Shown here: piece after piece, positions 53,811 through 61,811 of the stretch
Numbering within the stretch: the first letter of the stretch is position 1
Layout of the letters: every line of letters begins with the position of its first letter
Origin: Allokutzneria sp. NRRL B-24872
GTDB lineage: Bacteria; Actinomycetota; Actinomycetes; Mycobacteriales; Pseudonocardiaceae
Length of the DNA stretch: 64,000 bases
NCBI RefSeq assembly: GCF_002155965.1
Contig: NZ_MUMH01000069.1
Span: 1-64,000 of the forward strand
Direction: 5' to 3'
Notes under the pieces: generated by a model
What the model saw: only the letters and a program-made list of their open reading frames with translations
Database searches by the model: none
What the model was told of the DNA's origin: nothing
Made by a program: the position numbers and the translations under genes

Positions 53811-54445
53811 TGGCCGACGACTTCAACCAGCTCGTCCGCACCGCGGTGCGGGTGGTGAGCGCGCTGCGCGAGGCCGAGGTGCCGTTCGCGCTGACCGGCG
53901 GCATCGCGGTCTGGGCGCGCGGCGGCCCCGAATCCGAGCACGACGTCGACGTGCTCGTGCGCGAGGAGGACAGCGCCCAGGCCGTTCGAGTGCTTGTCGC
54001 AGCAGGGATGCGCGCCGCCGAACCACCGGAGCAGTGGCTCACCAAGGTCTACGACCGCGACCACCTCGTGGACCTCATCCACGAGCCGGTGGAGTCGCCG
54101 GTGACGGCGGAAACCCTCGCCCGCGCCGAGTGGATGCGCGTGGGCTCGGTGCAGGCACCGGTCGCCCCGGCGACGGACCTGGTGGTGGACAAGATGCTTG
54201 TGCTGGACGAGCACCGCTGCGACTTCGCGGTCCTGCTACCGATCCTGCGCGCGCTCAGAGAACAGCTCGACTGGGCCGAAGTGGCGCGCAGAACGGCGAA
54301 CTCGCCATACGCGGAGGCGTTGTTGCTGGTGGCGCACCGGCTCGGCATCACGACACTCGCACAGCAATCAGGGAGGCAAGCCCATGACACCGGACCAGGA
54401 GCCGCCGCAGTACGCGGTGGCCCGCCTGCGTCGCGCGCTGGCTGA
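53810..54445 (+). CDS. Nucleotidyltransferase-fold protein
   Basis: 211-aa protein with a minimal polymerase-beta-type nucleotidyltransferase core: FALTGGIAVWARGGPESEHDVDVLVREE has the GG motif and the DxD metal pair. HLVDLIHEPV supplies the third acidic position. Relatives include aminoglycoside nucleotidyltransferases and AbiEii/MenT-type toxins. No antitoxin partner is obvious. The last 20 codons overlap the BON-domain gene by 62 nt, an unusually long overlap, and look unrelated to the fold. Confidence 0.75.
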   Translation: MADDFNQLVRTAVRVVSALREAEVPFALTGGIAVWARGGPESEHDVDVLVREEDSAQAVRVLVAAGMRAAEPPEQWLTKVYDRDHLVDLIHEPVESPVTAETLARAEWMRVGSVQAPVAPATDLVVDKMLVLDEHRCDFAVLLPILRALREQLDWAEVARRTANSPYAEALLLVAHRLGITTLAQQSGRQAHDTGPGAAAVRGGPPASRAG

Positions 54446-54644
54446 GGACCCCAGGACCGCCGAACAGGGCGTTCGCGTCGACCTGCGCGGCGAGCAGGTC
54501 TACCTCAGCGGTGACGTCGCGAGCGAGGAGCGCAAGCACCAGCTCGACGCGGTCGTGCACGACATCGCCGCGAATCTCAAGGTGCACAACGACGTCCACG
54601 TGGTCGAGGCGCAGGCCCCGGTCGGACGGGAGGAGCTGCGATGA
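54384..54644 (+). CDS. Small BON-domain protein
   Basis: 86-aa single BON domain without signal peptide (YAVARLRRALAEDPRTAEQG; VRVDLRGEQVYLSGDVASEE; HDIAANLKVHNDVHV). BON domains bind membranes or lipids; a cytoplasmic stand-alone copy suggests a peripheral membrane or lysine-starvation-type role, unproven. GGGAGG precedes ATG 54384. Overlaps both neighbours. Confidence 0.88.
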   Translation: MTPDQEPPQYAVARLRRALAEDPRTAEQGVRVDLRGEQVYLSGDVASEERKHQLDAVVHDIAANLKVHNDVHVVEAQAPVGREELR

Positions 54645-55378
54645 TCAGGATCGCCGCCGTCGGGGACGTGCACCTCGCACCGGACGCCAGCGGCCACCTC
54701 CGCCCCGCGCTGGAGGAGCTGGGCGACTGCGCGGATCTGCTGCTGCTCGCGGGCGACCTCACCAAGCACGGCACGGTGGAAGAGGCCGAGGTCGTCGCGC
54801 GCGAGTTCGGCGGCCTCGCCGTCCCGGTGGTCGCGGTGCTCGGAAACCACGACCACCACAGCGATCTGGGCGACGAACTGTCCACTGTGCTCAGTGACGC
54901 CGGGATCACCGTGTTGGAGGGTAACGGGATCGTGCTGGACGTCAGCGGCACCAAGGTCGGCGTTGCAGGCGTCAAGGGCTTTGGCGGGGGCTTCGCGGGC
55001 AAGTGCGCGAGCGCCTTCGGCGAGCGGGAGATGAAGGCGTTCGTCAACCACACCGCCGAGGTCTCCGACCAGCTCGGCAAGGCACTCGACGGACTCGATG
55101 CTGACGTCCGCGTCGCGCTGACCCACTACGCGCCGGTCAAGGAGACCCTGCGTGGAGAGCCGCTGGAGATCTACCCGTTCCTCGGCTCCTACCTGCTGGC
55201 CGAGGCGATCGACAAGGCGCACGCCGACATCGCCTTCCACGGTCACGCCCACGCGGGCACGGAGCACGGAATGACCGCTGGCGGGGTCCGCGTGCGCAAC
55301 GTCGCCCAGCCGGTGATCCGCTCCGCTTACAAGGTCTACTGCCTGGAGCCCGCCGAGCTGCACCAGGCTGTCAGCTGA
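54641..55378 (+). CDS. Calcineurin-like metallophosphoesterase
   Basis: 245-aa phosphoesterase with the complete metal site: GDVHLAP, LAGDLTKHG, VLGNHDHH, LTHYAP and FHGHAHAG. The substrate is unknown; related proteins cleave phosphodiesters. ATGA overlap with the BON gene and TGATG overlap with the hydrolase gene. Confidence 0.93.
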   Translation: MIRIAAVGDVHLAPDASGHLRPALEELGDCADLLLLAGDLTKHGTVEEAEVVAREFGGLAVPVVAVLGNHDHHSDLGDELSTVLSDAGITVLEGNGIVLDVSGTKVGVAGVKGFGGGFAGKCASAFGEREMKAFVNHTAEVSDQLGKALDGLDADVRVALTHYAPVKETLRGEPLEIYPFLGSYLLAEAIDKAHADIAFHGHAHAGTEHGMTAGGVRVRNVAQPVIRSAYKVYCLEPAELHQAVS

Positions 55379-56250
55379 TGTTCGAGGGCTTCGAGCTGGA
55401 GCAGATCGACATCGGCGACATTCGGCTGAGCGTCCGGCACGGTGGTTCCGGGCCGCCGATCTTGTTGCTGCACGGGCATCCCAGGACGCACACGACGTGG
55501 CACCGGGTCGCGCCGTTGCTCGCGCGGGAGCACTCCGTGGTGTGCCCGGACATGCGCGGCTACGGCCAGTCCGCCAAGCCGTCGACCCGGCCCGACCACA
55601 GCCAGCAGTCCAAGCGAACCGTGGCGAACGACTGCGTGCAGCTCATGGAAGCATTGGGGCACAAAGAGTTCGCGGTGGTCGGCCACGATCGTGGCGGCTA
55701 CGTCGCACATCGCCTCGCCGCTGACCACCCGGATCGCGTGACCGCGCTGATCGCGCTCGACGTGGTCCCGATCGGTGAAGCGCTCGCTCGCTGCGACGCG
55801 CGGTTCGCCGCGAGCTGGTGGCACTGGTTCTTCCTCGGGCAGGAGACCGACCTGCCGGAGCGCGTGATCAACGCCGATCCCGTCTCCTGGTACCGCGCCC
55901 GCTACGGCGATCGCGCGGAAGCCATGGGGGAGGAGAACTTCGCGGACTTCCAGCTCGCGATCAACGACCCGGCGACCGTGCACGCGATGTGCGAGGACTA
56001 CCGCGCTGGGCTCGGTGTCGACCGCATCGCCGACGACGCCGACCGCGCCGCTGGGCGGAAGGTCCGTTGCCCGACGCTCGTGCTCTGGGCCGAGGACGAC
56101 GACCTGGCGGAGCTGTACGGCGACGTGGTCGACGCATGGCGCGGCTGGGCCGAGAACGTCGAAGGGGGCTCGATCCCCGGCGGTCACCACATGTCCGAGG
56201 ACTCACCGGACGAGCTTGCCGCGCGAGTTCGAGCTTTCCTTTCCCGGTAA
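55378..56250 (+). CDS. Alpha/beta hydrolase of the haloacetate dehalogenase type
   Basis: 290-aa hydrolase with an Asp nucleophile in GHDRGG (residues near 103-108), as in fluoroacetate dehalogenases, and not the usual Ser. Oxyanion loop LLHGHPRTHTTWHRVAPLLA, WHWFFLGQ (His-Trp of the halide pocket), FADFQLAINDPATVHAMCED, and catalytic His in GGHHMSED all align by eye with that family. A second acid is likely in LDVVP. Epoxide hydrolases share this Asp, but the WHWFFLGQ and CEDYRAG stretches favour haloacetate dehalogenase. Last gene of the operon. Confidence 0.8.
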   Translation: MFEGFELEQIDIGDIRLSVRHGGSGPPILLLHGHPRTHTTWHRVAPLLAREHSVVCPDMRGYGQSAKPSTRPDHSQQSKRTVANDCVQLMEALGHKEFAVVGHDRGGYVAHRLAADHPDRVTALIALDVVPIGEALARCDARFAASWWHWFFLGQETDLPERVINADPVSWYRARYGDRAEAMGEENFADFQLAINDPATVHAMCEDYRAGLGVDRIADDADRAAGRKVRCPTLVLWAEDDDLAELYGDVVDAWRGWAENVEGGSIPGGHHMSEDSPDELAARVRAFLSR

Positions 56251-56257
56251 GCGAAAA

Positions 56258-56282
56258 GGCCCCCTCCGCGAAGGAGGGGGCC
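56258..56282. terminator. Hairpin terminator
   Basis: Perfect 10-bp stem GGCCCCCTCC/GGAGGGGGCC with a 5-nt loop, between the convergent hydrolase and SulP genes. Confidence 0.85.
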
Positions 56283-56298
56283 GATTCGGTTCGAGGGG

Positions 56299-58632
56299 TC
56301 AGAGCACGGTTGCGGGGTCCACAGGGGACAGTCGTCCGGTCTGCGGGTCCACCACGTGCACGCGGGCGTCGGAGATGTCGAAGTACAGCCCGACCAGCGT
56401 CAGCCTGCCCTCCTCCACCGCCTCGCGCACCGACGGGTAGGTCATCAGGTTGTCCAGCTGCTGCACCACGTTGAGCACGCTCAGCCGGTCCGCCGGAGCC
56501 ATGTCGTCGTCGTGGTCGTCGCCCTCGCAGGCGTGGTAGCGGGCCAGGCTCGGCTCCGCGTGCCGCAACCAGGCCGCCAGGTGCGTGCCCTCGCGGACCC
56601 CGCCGTGCAGCGACGCCTTCATCGCGCCGCAGTGCGAGTGCCCGCACACCACGATGTTGGGCACCTCCAGCGCTTCGACGGCGAACTCGATCGAGGCGCC
56701 GACCGAGGAGCCGGTGCTCGGGGCATCGTTGCGCGGCACCAGGTTTCCGACGTTGCGGGTGGTGAACAGGTCGCCGGGACCACTGCTCGTGATCATGTTG
56801 GGCACCACCCGCGAGTCGGCGCAGGTGACGAAGAACTGGCTGGGCTTCTGCCCCCGCTCGGCCAGCTCCGACAGGAACGGCCGCACCAGCGGAGCCGACC
56901 TGCGCTGGTACTCGTGCATGCCGAGCATCATCGGGTCGGCACCGGGACGCGGCTCCGGGATGACCGTGCCCGCCTCGGGTTCAGTGCCTTCGGCGTGCAT
57001 GTTCTGCCAGTACGACCACGGGGCGAACCACCTCGGCAGCTGACCCGGGAGGCTCTTGTTCTGCTCCGGCTTGCCCAGGTGGGCGCGCTGGTACCAGGTG
57101 TCGTGCACCTCGTCGACGCGCACGGTCCCGCCGGTCCGCTCGTAGCCGGAGCGCCAGTCGTGGATCGCCTCGTAGCCCGCGTGGTCCATGAAGTCCACGT
57201 GCAGCTCCAGCACGACCTGCTTGCCCTCGGGAACCCGGCGCAGCTCGTTGACCAGCTTCGCCACCCCGAGGAAGATCAGCGACCCGCTCACGACGACCCG
57301 CCACTGGTCGGCGGAGTCCTCGGCGACCTCCACGGTCGCCCTGGTCAGCCGCCACAGCGCCAGCAGCAGCGCAACGGCGATGCCCAGCAGCACGCCCTTG
57401 ACCAGGTCCAGGAACACGACGCCGGCGAAGGTGACCACGTACACCGGGAACTCGCGGTGCTTCCACAGCTCCCGCATGTGCGCGAGGCTGACCAGGCGGA
57501 TGCCGGTGAGCACCAGCACCGCGGCCAGCGCGGCCATCGGGATCAGCTCCAGGGTGCTGCCGAGGAACAGCACGAACAGCGCGATCCAGACGCCGTGCAG
57601 GATCGCCGAGGCCCGGGTCTTGGCGCCGGCGGCGACGTTGGTGGAGCTGCGGACGATCACGCCGGTGACCGGGAGACCGCCCAGCGCGCCGGAAGCCATG
57701 TTGGCCGCGCCCTGCGCGACCAGTTCCTTGTCCAGGTTGGCCCTCGGGCCGGTGTGCAGCTTGTCGACGGCGACCGCCGACAGCAGCGACTCGACGCTGG
57801 CCACCGCGGCGATGGTGAACGCCGCGACGAGGATGCCGCCGAAGTTGCCGGACGGGAGCGTGGGCAGGGTGATGCCGGAGAGCACGTTCTCCGGCAGGTC
57901 CACCCTGGGGACGGTGAGGCCGAAGCCGATGGACACCGCGGTGGCGACCGCGACCGCGACGAGGGGCGCGGGGATCAGCGACACCTTGGGAATCCTCGGC
58001 CAGACCAGCAGCACGGCGAAGGTCACGATGCCGATGCCGAAGGCCGCGTCGTGGTGGCCGACGACCTGGCCGGGCAGGTCGCGCAGGTTGGCCAGCACCG
58101 AGCTCTGCGGCTGACCGCCGAGCACGACGTGGATCTGGCTCAGCGCGATCACCGCGCCGATGCCCGCGAGCATCCCGTGCACCACGGCGGGGGACAGCGA
58201 CAGGGCGGCCCTGCCCATCCGCGTGATGCCCAGGACGAGCTGGATGGCTCCGCCGAGCAGGGTGATGAACGTGGTCGCGGCCCAGCCGTACTCGGCGATC
58301 ATGCCCGCGACGATCACGGTCAGACCGGCCGCGGGGCCGCTGACCTGCAGCGGAGCGCCCGCGAGGGCACCAGCCACCACGGCGCCGACCACGGCGGCGA
58401 TCAGTCCGGAGATCATCGGGGCGCCGGAGGCGGCCGCGATGCCCAACGACAGCGGGATGGCGATCAGCATGACCACCAGCGAGGCGGGCAGGTCGCGCCG
58501 CAGCACCGTGGACAGCGTCGACGGCTGGCCGCTCTCCCCTGCGGACTCCTTCCCGGCGGGCTCGGCGGAGCCGGGCGGGCCCGTGCTGGCGTGCTCCCCT
58601 TCCGGGGCGGTCGCGCGGCGGGTGTTGATCAT
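56299..58632 (-). CDS. SulP-family anion transporter fused to beta-carbonic anhydrase
   Basis: 777-aa fusion. Residues about 45-430 are a SulP permease with 10-12 helices (SGPAAGLTVIVAGMIAEYGW; NMASGALGGLPVTGVIVRSS). An STAS-like stretch follows (VVLELHVDFMDHAGYEAIHD). Residues about 560-777 form a beta-carbonic anhydrase: FVTCADSRVVPN gives Cys and Asp-Arg, and CGHSHCGAM gives His and Cys of the zinc site. The fusion points to bicarbonate as the transported anion. The N-terminal 40 residues are polar. GGAGG lies about 12 nt before the ATG. Confidence 0.92.
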   Translation of the reverse strand: MINTRRATAPEGEHASTGPPGSAEPAGKESAGESGQPSTLSTVLRRDLPASLVVMLIAIPLSLGIAAASGAPMISGLIAAVVGAVVAGALAGAPLQVSGPAAGLTVIVAGMIAEYGWAATTFITLLGGAIQLVLGITRMGRAALSLSPAVVHGMLAGIGAVIALSQIHVVLGGQPQSSVLANLRDLPGQVVGHHDAAFGIGIVTFAVLLVWPRIPKVSLIPAPLVAVAVATAVSIGFGLTVPRVDLPENVLSGITLPTLPSGNFGGILVAAFTIAAVASVESLLSAVAVDKLHTGPRANLDKELVAQGAANMASGALGGLPVTGVIVRSSTNVAAGAKTRASAILHGVWIALFVLFLGSTLELIPMAALAAVLVLTGIRLVSLAHMRELWKHREFPVYVVTFAGVVFLDLVKGVLLGIAVALLLALWRLTRATVEVAEDSADQWRVVVSGSLIFLGVAKLVNELRRVPEGKQVVLELHVDFMDHAGYEAIHDWRSGYERTGGTVRVDEVHDTWYQRAHLGKPEQNKSLPGQLPRWFAPWSYWQNMHAEGTEPEAGTVIPEPRPGADPMMLGMHEYQRRSAPLVRPFLSELAERGQKPSQFFVTCADSRVVPNMITSSGPGDLFTTRNVGNLVPRNDAPSTGSSVGASIEFAVEALEVPNIVVCGHSHCGAMKASLHGGVREGTHLAAWLRHAEPSLARYHACEGDDHDDDMAPADRLSVLNVVQQLDNLMTYPSVREAVEEGRLTLVGLYFDISDARVHVVDPQTGRLSPVDPATVL

Positions 58633-58771
58633 GGTTGTCGTGCCTCCAGGACGGTGCCCCGGGCGGGCTGCCCGGAACAGGGGTGTGCGAAGCGGACAGG
58701 CCTCGTCGCGGTTCGCGCGGCGGGTCCTGCCAGCGGGGTACCCGGCACGGGGCCGGGCGCGGTGTGTGGGG

Positions 58772-58939
58772 TTACCCGATGTGGGTGAAGGCGGCCCGGT
58801 ACGGGCTCGCGGCTAACGAACGGGGCGTCCGGCCGGTCTCCGGCGGCCACAGGCGTGCGTCGTTCGTCGTGTCGGCATGGTCGGCGCTGAAGGCGTCGAG
58901 CACTGGCTCGGCTTCGGCGCGGTACCGGGTCGTTGCCAT
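58772..58939 (-). CDS. 55-residue hypothetical protein
   Basis: Short frame MATTRYRAEAEPVLDAFSAD, ending with SPYRAAFTHIG, preceded by a near-ideal AGGAGGAG site 6 nt before the ATG. No family recognised. It lies 139 bp upstream of the SulP-carbonic anhydrase gene on the same strand, so it could be a leader gene of that message. Codon third positions are G/C-rich apart from one rare TTA codon, which in streptomycete-like genomes would make it dependent on bldA tRNA. Confidence 0.55.
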   Translation of the reverse strand: MATTRYRAEAEPVLDAFSADHADTTNDARLWPPETGRTPRSLAASPYRAAFTHIG

Positions 58940-59294
58940 GACGGCTCCTCCTGGCCCTACCCGCGTCGGGAGTCAGTCGTGTCACGTTCGCTGAGCGAGG
59001 TCGAGATGTGACCTGCGTCCTAATAATCAGTACCGAAAACGATCTCCGGGGAGCAAGTTCGCACGTTCGTGAACGTGAATTCAGCCTCCCAGGGGAGTAG
59101 GTCGCGACCGGCACGTGCCGATCGTGCCCCGCTCATATCCCCCCAAACGTCGATCTTCGGACGGAACGGACATTACCCCCCAATACCGATTCGCCGCCAT
59201 GATCGCCCGGATAGGGTAGGCGGCCGGGCCGCTGGGGGCAGTTGATCACGGCCCGTGCACCCGATCCCGCACACGCACTGGGGGAAGAAGACCC
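58940..59294. other. Divergent regulatory region
   Basis: 355 bp between the small gene and dedA. It contains the dyad CACGTTC-GT-GAACGTG at 59062-59077, an AT-rich patch (CCTAATAATCAGTACCG, from about 59019) likely to hold a minus-strand promoter, and two similar C-tracts, TATCCCCCCAAA and TTACCCCCCAAT, near 59137 and 59174. No further coding frame is supported. Confidence 0.55.
59062..59077. promoter_or_regulatory. Inverted repeat, candidate operator
   Basis: CACGTTC-GT-GAACGTG, perfect 7-bp arms, between divergent genes. The cognate regulator is not identifiable here. Confidence 0.5.
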
Positions 59295-59963
59295 GTGGGA
59301 CTGATCAGTGACGGCCTGGAGTCCATCGCCGGGCTCCCGCAACCGCTCGTACTCGCCGCCGCCGCGGCCTTCACCTTCGGCGAGACCACCATCGGCCTGG
59401 GCCTCATCGTGCCCGGTGAGGTGGGTCTGCTGGTCGCCGCGAGCACCGTCAAGGCGCTCGGCACCGGCATCGTCATGTGGGCCGTGGTCACCCTCGCCGC
59501 CGTGGCGGGCGACTCCGTCGGCTACCTGGTCGGCAGGCGCTTCGGCGGCAGGCTCAGGGAGACCCGGCTGATCAAGAAGATGGGGCAGGAGAACTGGGAC
59601 AAGGCCACCGCGCTCATCCGCCGCCGCGGCGCGTGGGCGGTGTTCTTCGCCAGGTGGCTGCCCGTCGTCCGCTCGCTCACCCCGGCCGCGGCGGGCACCG
59701 CGGGCCTTGCCTACCCGAAGCTGCTGATCGCCTCCGTCTGCGGCGCCGCGCCGTGGGCCGCGCTGCACGTCACCATCGCCGCCATGGCCGGTGAGGCGGC
59801 CAAGCAGATCGAGTCCAAGCTCAGCACCGCCAGCTACTTCCTGCTCGGCGGTCTCGTCGTCGCCGTCGTGGTGTTCCTGCTGGTCCGCAAGAGCAAGGCG
59901 AAGAAGAAGGCCGTCGCCGCGCTCCCGCCCGAGGACGAGAAGCAGCTGGAGCAGGCGCTGTAG
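59295..59963 (+). CDS. DedA-family membrane protein
   Basis: 222-aa VTT/DedA protein, a class linked to phospholipid flipping and proton-motive-force upkeep. Signature parts: FTFGETTIGLGLIVPGEVGL (re-entrant loop with Glu), AGDSVGYLVGRRFGG, FFARWLPVVRSLTPAAAGTA with the essential Arg residues, and a Lys-rich C-terminal tail. GGGGGAAGAAGA lies before the GTG. Confidence 0.93.
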   Translation: MGLISDGLESIAGLPQPLVLAAAAAFTFGETTIGLGLIVPGEVGLLVAASTVKALGTGIVMWAVVTLAAVAGDSVGYLVGRRFGGRLRETRLIKKMGQENWDKATALIRRRGAWAVFFARWLPVVRSLTPAAAGTAGLAYPKLLIASVCGAAPWAALHVTIAAMAGEAAKQIESKLSTASYFLLGGLVVAVVVFLLVRKSKAKKKAVAALPPEDEKQLEQAL

Positions 59964-60005
59964 ATCGCGCTTCCTTCGACGGGAGCCGAAGTCCCGGACA
60001 TGACA

Positions 60006-60042
60006 AAGGACGGGGTGCCGCCCTCGCAGGCACCCCGTCCTT
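60006..60042. terminator. Hairpin terminator
   Basis: Perfect 14-bp stem AAGGACGGGGTGCC/GGCACCCCGTCCTT, extended by CATGACA/TGTCATG on the outside, between convergent dedA and the WP-repeat gene. Confidence 0.88.
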
Positions 60043-60074
60043 CATGTCATGTCAGCGCTAGTCGTCCCCGGCGG

Positions 60075-60455
60075 TCAGGGATCGGGCCACTCGACGCCCG
60101 GGCCGAGCGGCGGGAGAGCGCCGTTGACGCGGACGATGCCGGAAGTGCCCGGCCACTCGATGCCGCCCACGCTGCCCGGGTCCTTGGCGAGCTGCGCGCC
60201 CACAGGCTGGCAGAAGCCAGGCCACGCGACGTCACCGCAGCTCGCGGGCATGCTCGCCGTCAGATCGGTGGCGATGGCCTTCGGGTTCGGCGGCTGGCAG
60301 AGCGGCCACTCGATGCCACAGGGCTTGCGCCCGGGGTCCGCCTGCACCTGCTGCGTCTCGGCCGCAAGCGTCGAAACGGTATCGGTGGATTGAACGCCAC
60401 TGTCTAGCGGTGAAAGAATTCCCGCGTACAGTGTCATCAGAAAGGCAACAAGCAT
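60075..60455 (-). CDS. Small secreted protein with four Trp-Pro repeats
   Basis: 126-aa protein beginning with a short hydrophobic segment (LVAFLMTLYAGIL), likely a signal or anchor, then a Thr/Ala-rich region and four copies of an (I/V)EWP-like motif at residues 48-51, 76-79, 99-102 and 121-124. The first two copies are flanked by cysteines (CGIEWPLC, CGDVAWPGFC) that could form small disulphide loops. No family recognised. GGAGGCAGGC precedes the ATG. Its start codon is 27 bp from that of the divergent XRE regulator, so promoters must overlap. Confidence 0.72.
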   Translation of the reverse strand: MLVAFLMTLYAGILSPLDSGVQSTDTVSTLAAETQQVQADPGRKPCGIEWPLCQPPNPKAIATDLTASMPASCGDVAWPGFCQPVGAQLAKDPGSVGGIEWPGTSGIVRVNGALPPLGPGVEWPDP

Positions 60456-60482
60456 GCCTGCCTCCTTGAGTAGCTACCTGTC

Positions 60483-61811
60483 ATGACATCTGCCGATCGA
60501 GTCAGTACCGAACGCGAGCTGCCCGCCACGTTCGGAGACCGACTGCGTGCCTTGCGTGTTTCCCGAGGTCTGACGCAGCGCGACCTCGCCGGTGAGGGAC
60601 TGTCGAGCAGCTACCTGTCCCGCCTGGAATCGGGGCAACGTACCCCCACGCCGAAGGTGGTGGAACAGCTCGCCGCCAGGTTGGGGGTGCCGACCGAGTC
60701 CTTCGCCGGGCTCGACAACGGCACCCGCGTCAGCGGTGGTGAGTTCATGGTGGGCTACGCCCGCGTGATGGACCTGCTCTTGGAGGGCAGGCCGGACGCC
60801 GCGCTGGAGGTGCTGGACGCGCTGCGGGAACACGTCCGCGACCCGCAGGATCGCTGGTTCTGCGAGTACGTCGCCGCTTCCTGCGCCGGCAAGCTCGGCC
60901 GCACCCAGGACGTCGCCGGCCGCCTCGAGGCGATCGAGCCGATGTACCGGGGACTGCCCGCGGCCGCCAAGGTCGTCAGCGAGACCCTCAACGCCGCCGC
61001 GTTGCGCAACCTCGGCCGCTTCCGCGAGGCCGCCGAACTGGCCCAGCGGGCACTGCTGGAGGCGGAGGGCCTCGCCAACGCCGACTTCGCGCCGGGTGAG
61101 GCGTGGCCGCTGCGCCTGCGCGCCTCGGTCTCCCTGGCGTCCTCGCTCGCTGAGGCTCGCCGGATCGACGAGGCGCTGCGCGTGTGCGCCCGAGGCATCG
61201 AGCTGGTCAACGCCGGGCCGCAGGACGTCCCGGACTGGCGCAGCCGCTCCACGTTCGCCGAGGCCGCGGTCACCATGCACTGGACCTACGCCGGCGCGCT
61301 GACCCGCGCGGGCTTCCTCGACAAGGCCGCCGAGCAGATCCAGGCCGCGCTCGCGCACCCGGCGGAGACCATCGGCGCCGACCTGTGGTGCCGCGTCCGG
61401 CTGACCACCGTCTACATGGTGCTGAACTTCGACCTGCCGCTGCCGGTCTCCGCCGAGTCCCTGCTCGAGGAGGTCACGCAGCTGCGCCGGGCCGCCAACA
61501 GCCAGGTCGACTCGCAGGTGGCGCTCATGCGCTCGGCCGTCGCGGTTCGCGCTGGGCAACCGGAAAGCGCTCTCGATCACGCGGAGAGCGCGCTGGCCGG
61601 ACCGCTGGACACCGCGGACCAGATGCGCGCCCTGATGACGGTGGTGCGGCTGAGCGCTCAGCTCGGCCGGGAGGAGCGGCGGCTCAGCGCGCTGGACGAG
61701 CTGCTGCAGCACCTGGACTCGGCCGATCCGGACGAGGTGCGCCCGGCGCTGCTCAAAGAGGTCGCCTCGTTGTCCGTGCAGACCCTGCGCGATCAGCGCG
61801 CACGCGCGTAG
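60483..61811 (+). CDS. XRE-family regulator with helical-repeat (TPR-like) C-terminal domain
   Basis: 442-aa protein. Helix-turn-helix at about residues 17-72 (RLRALRVSRGLTQRDLAGEG; SSYLSRLESGQRTPTPKVVE) followed by about 360 residues of alpha-helical repeats (YARVMDLLLEGRPDAALEVL; RNLGRFREAAELAQRALLEA; ALTRAGFLDKAAEQIQAALA). This HTH-plus-TPR layout is that of RRNPP peptide-sensing regulators and of some actinobacterial pleiotropic regulators. The divergent neighbour encodes a small secreted repeat protein, a possible ligand source (inference). Confidence 0.88.
   Translation: MTSADRVSTERELPATFGDRLRALRVSRGLTQRDLAGEGLSSSYLSRLESGQRTPTPKVVEQLAARLGVPTESFAGLDNGTRVSGGEFMVGYARVMDLLLEGRPDAALEVLDALREHVRDPQDRWFCEYVAASCAGKLGRTQDVAGRLEAIEPMYRGLPAAAKVVSETLNAAALRNLGRFREAAELAQRALLEAEGLANADFAPGEAWPLRLRASVSLASSLAEARRIDEALRVCARGIELVNAGPQDVPDWRSRSTFAEAAVTMHWTYAGALTRAGFLDKAAEQIQAALAHPAETIGADLWCRVRLTTVYMVLNFDLPLPVSAESLLEEVTQLRRAANSQVDSQVALMRSAVAVRAGQPESALDHAESALAGPLDTADQMRALMTVVRLSAQLGREERRLSALDELLQHLDSADPDEVRPALLKEVASLSVQTLRDQRARA

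Noticed and set aside
54384-54445. Frameshift error joining the nucleotidyltransferase and BON-domain genes.
   Set aside because: The BON gene has its own GGGAGG site and complete domain, so an overlap is the simpler reading, although the long overlap is noted.
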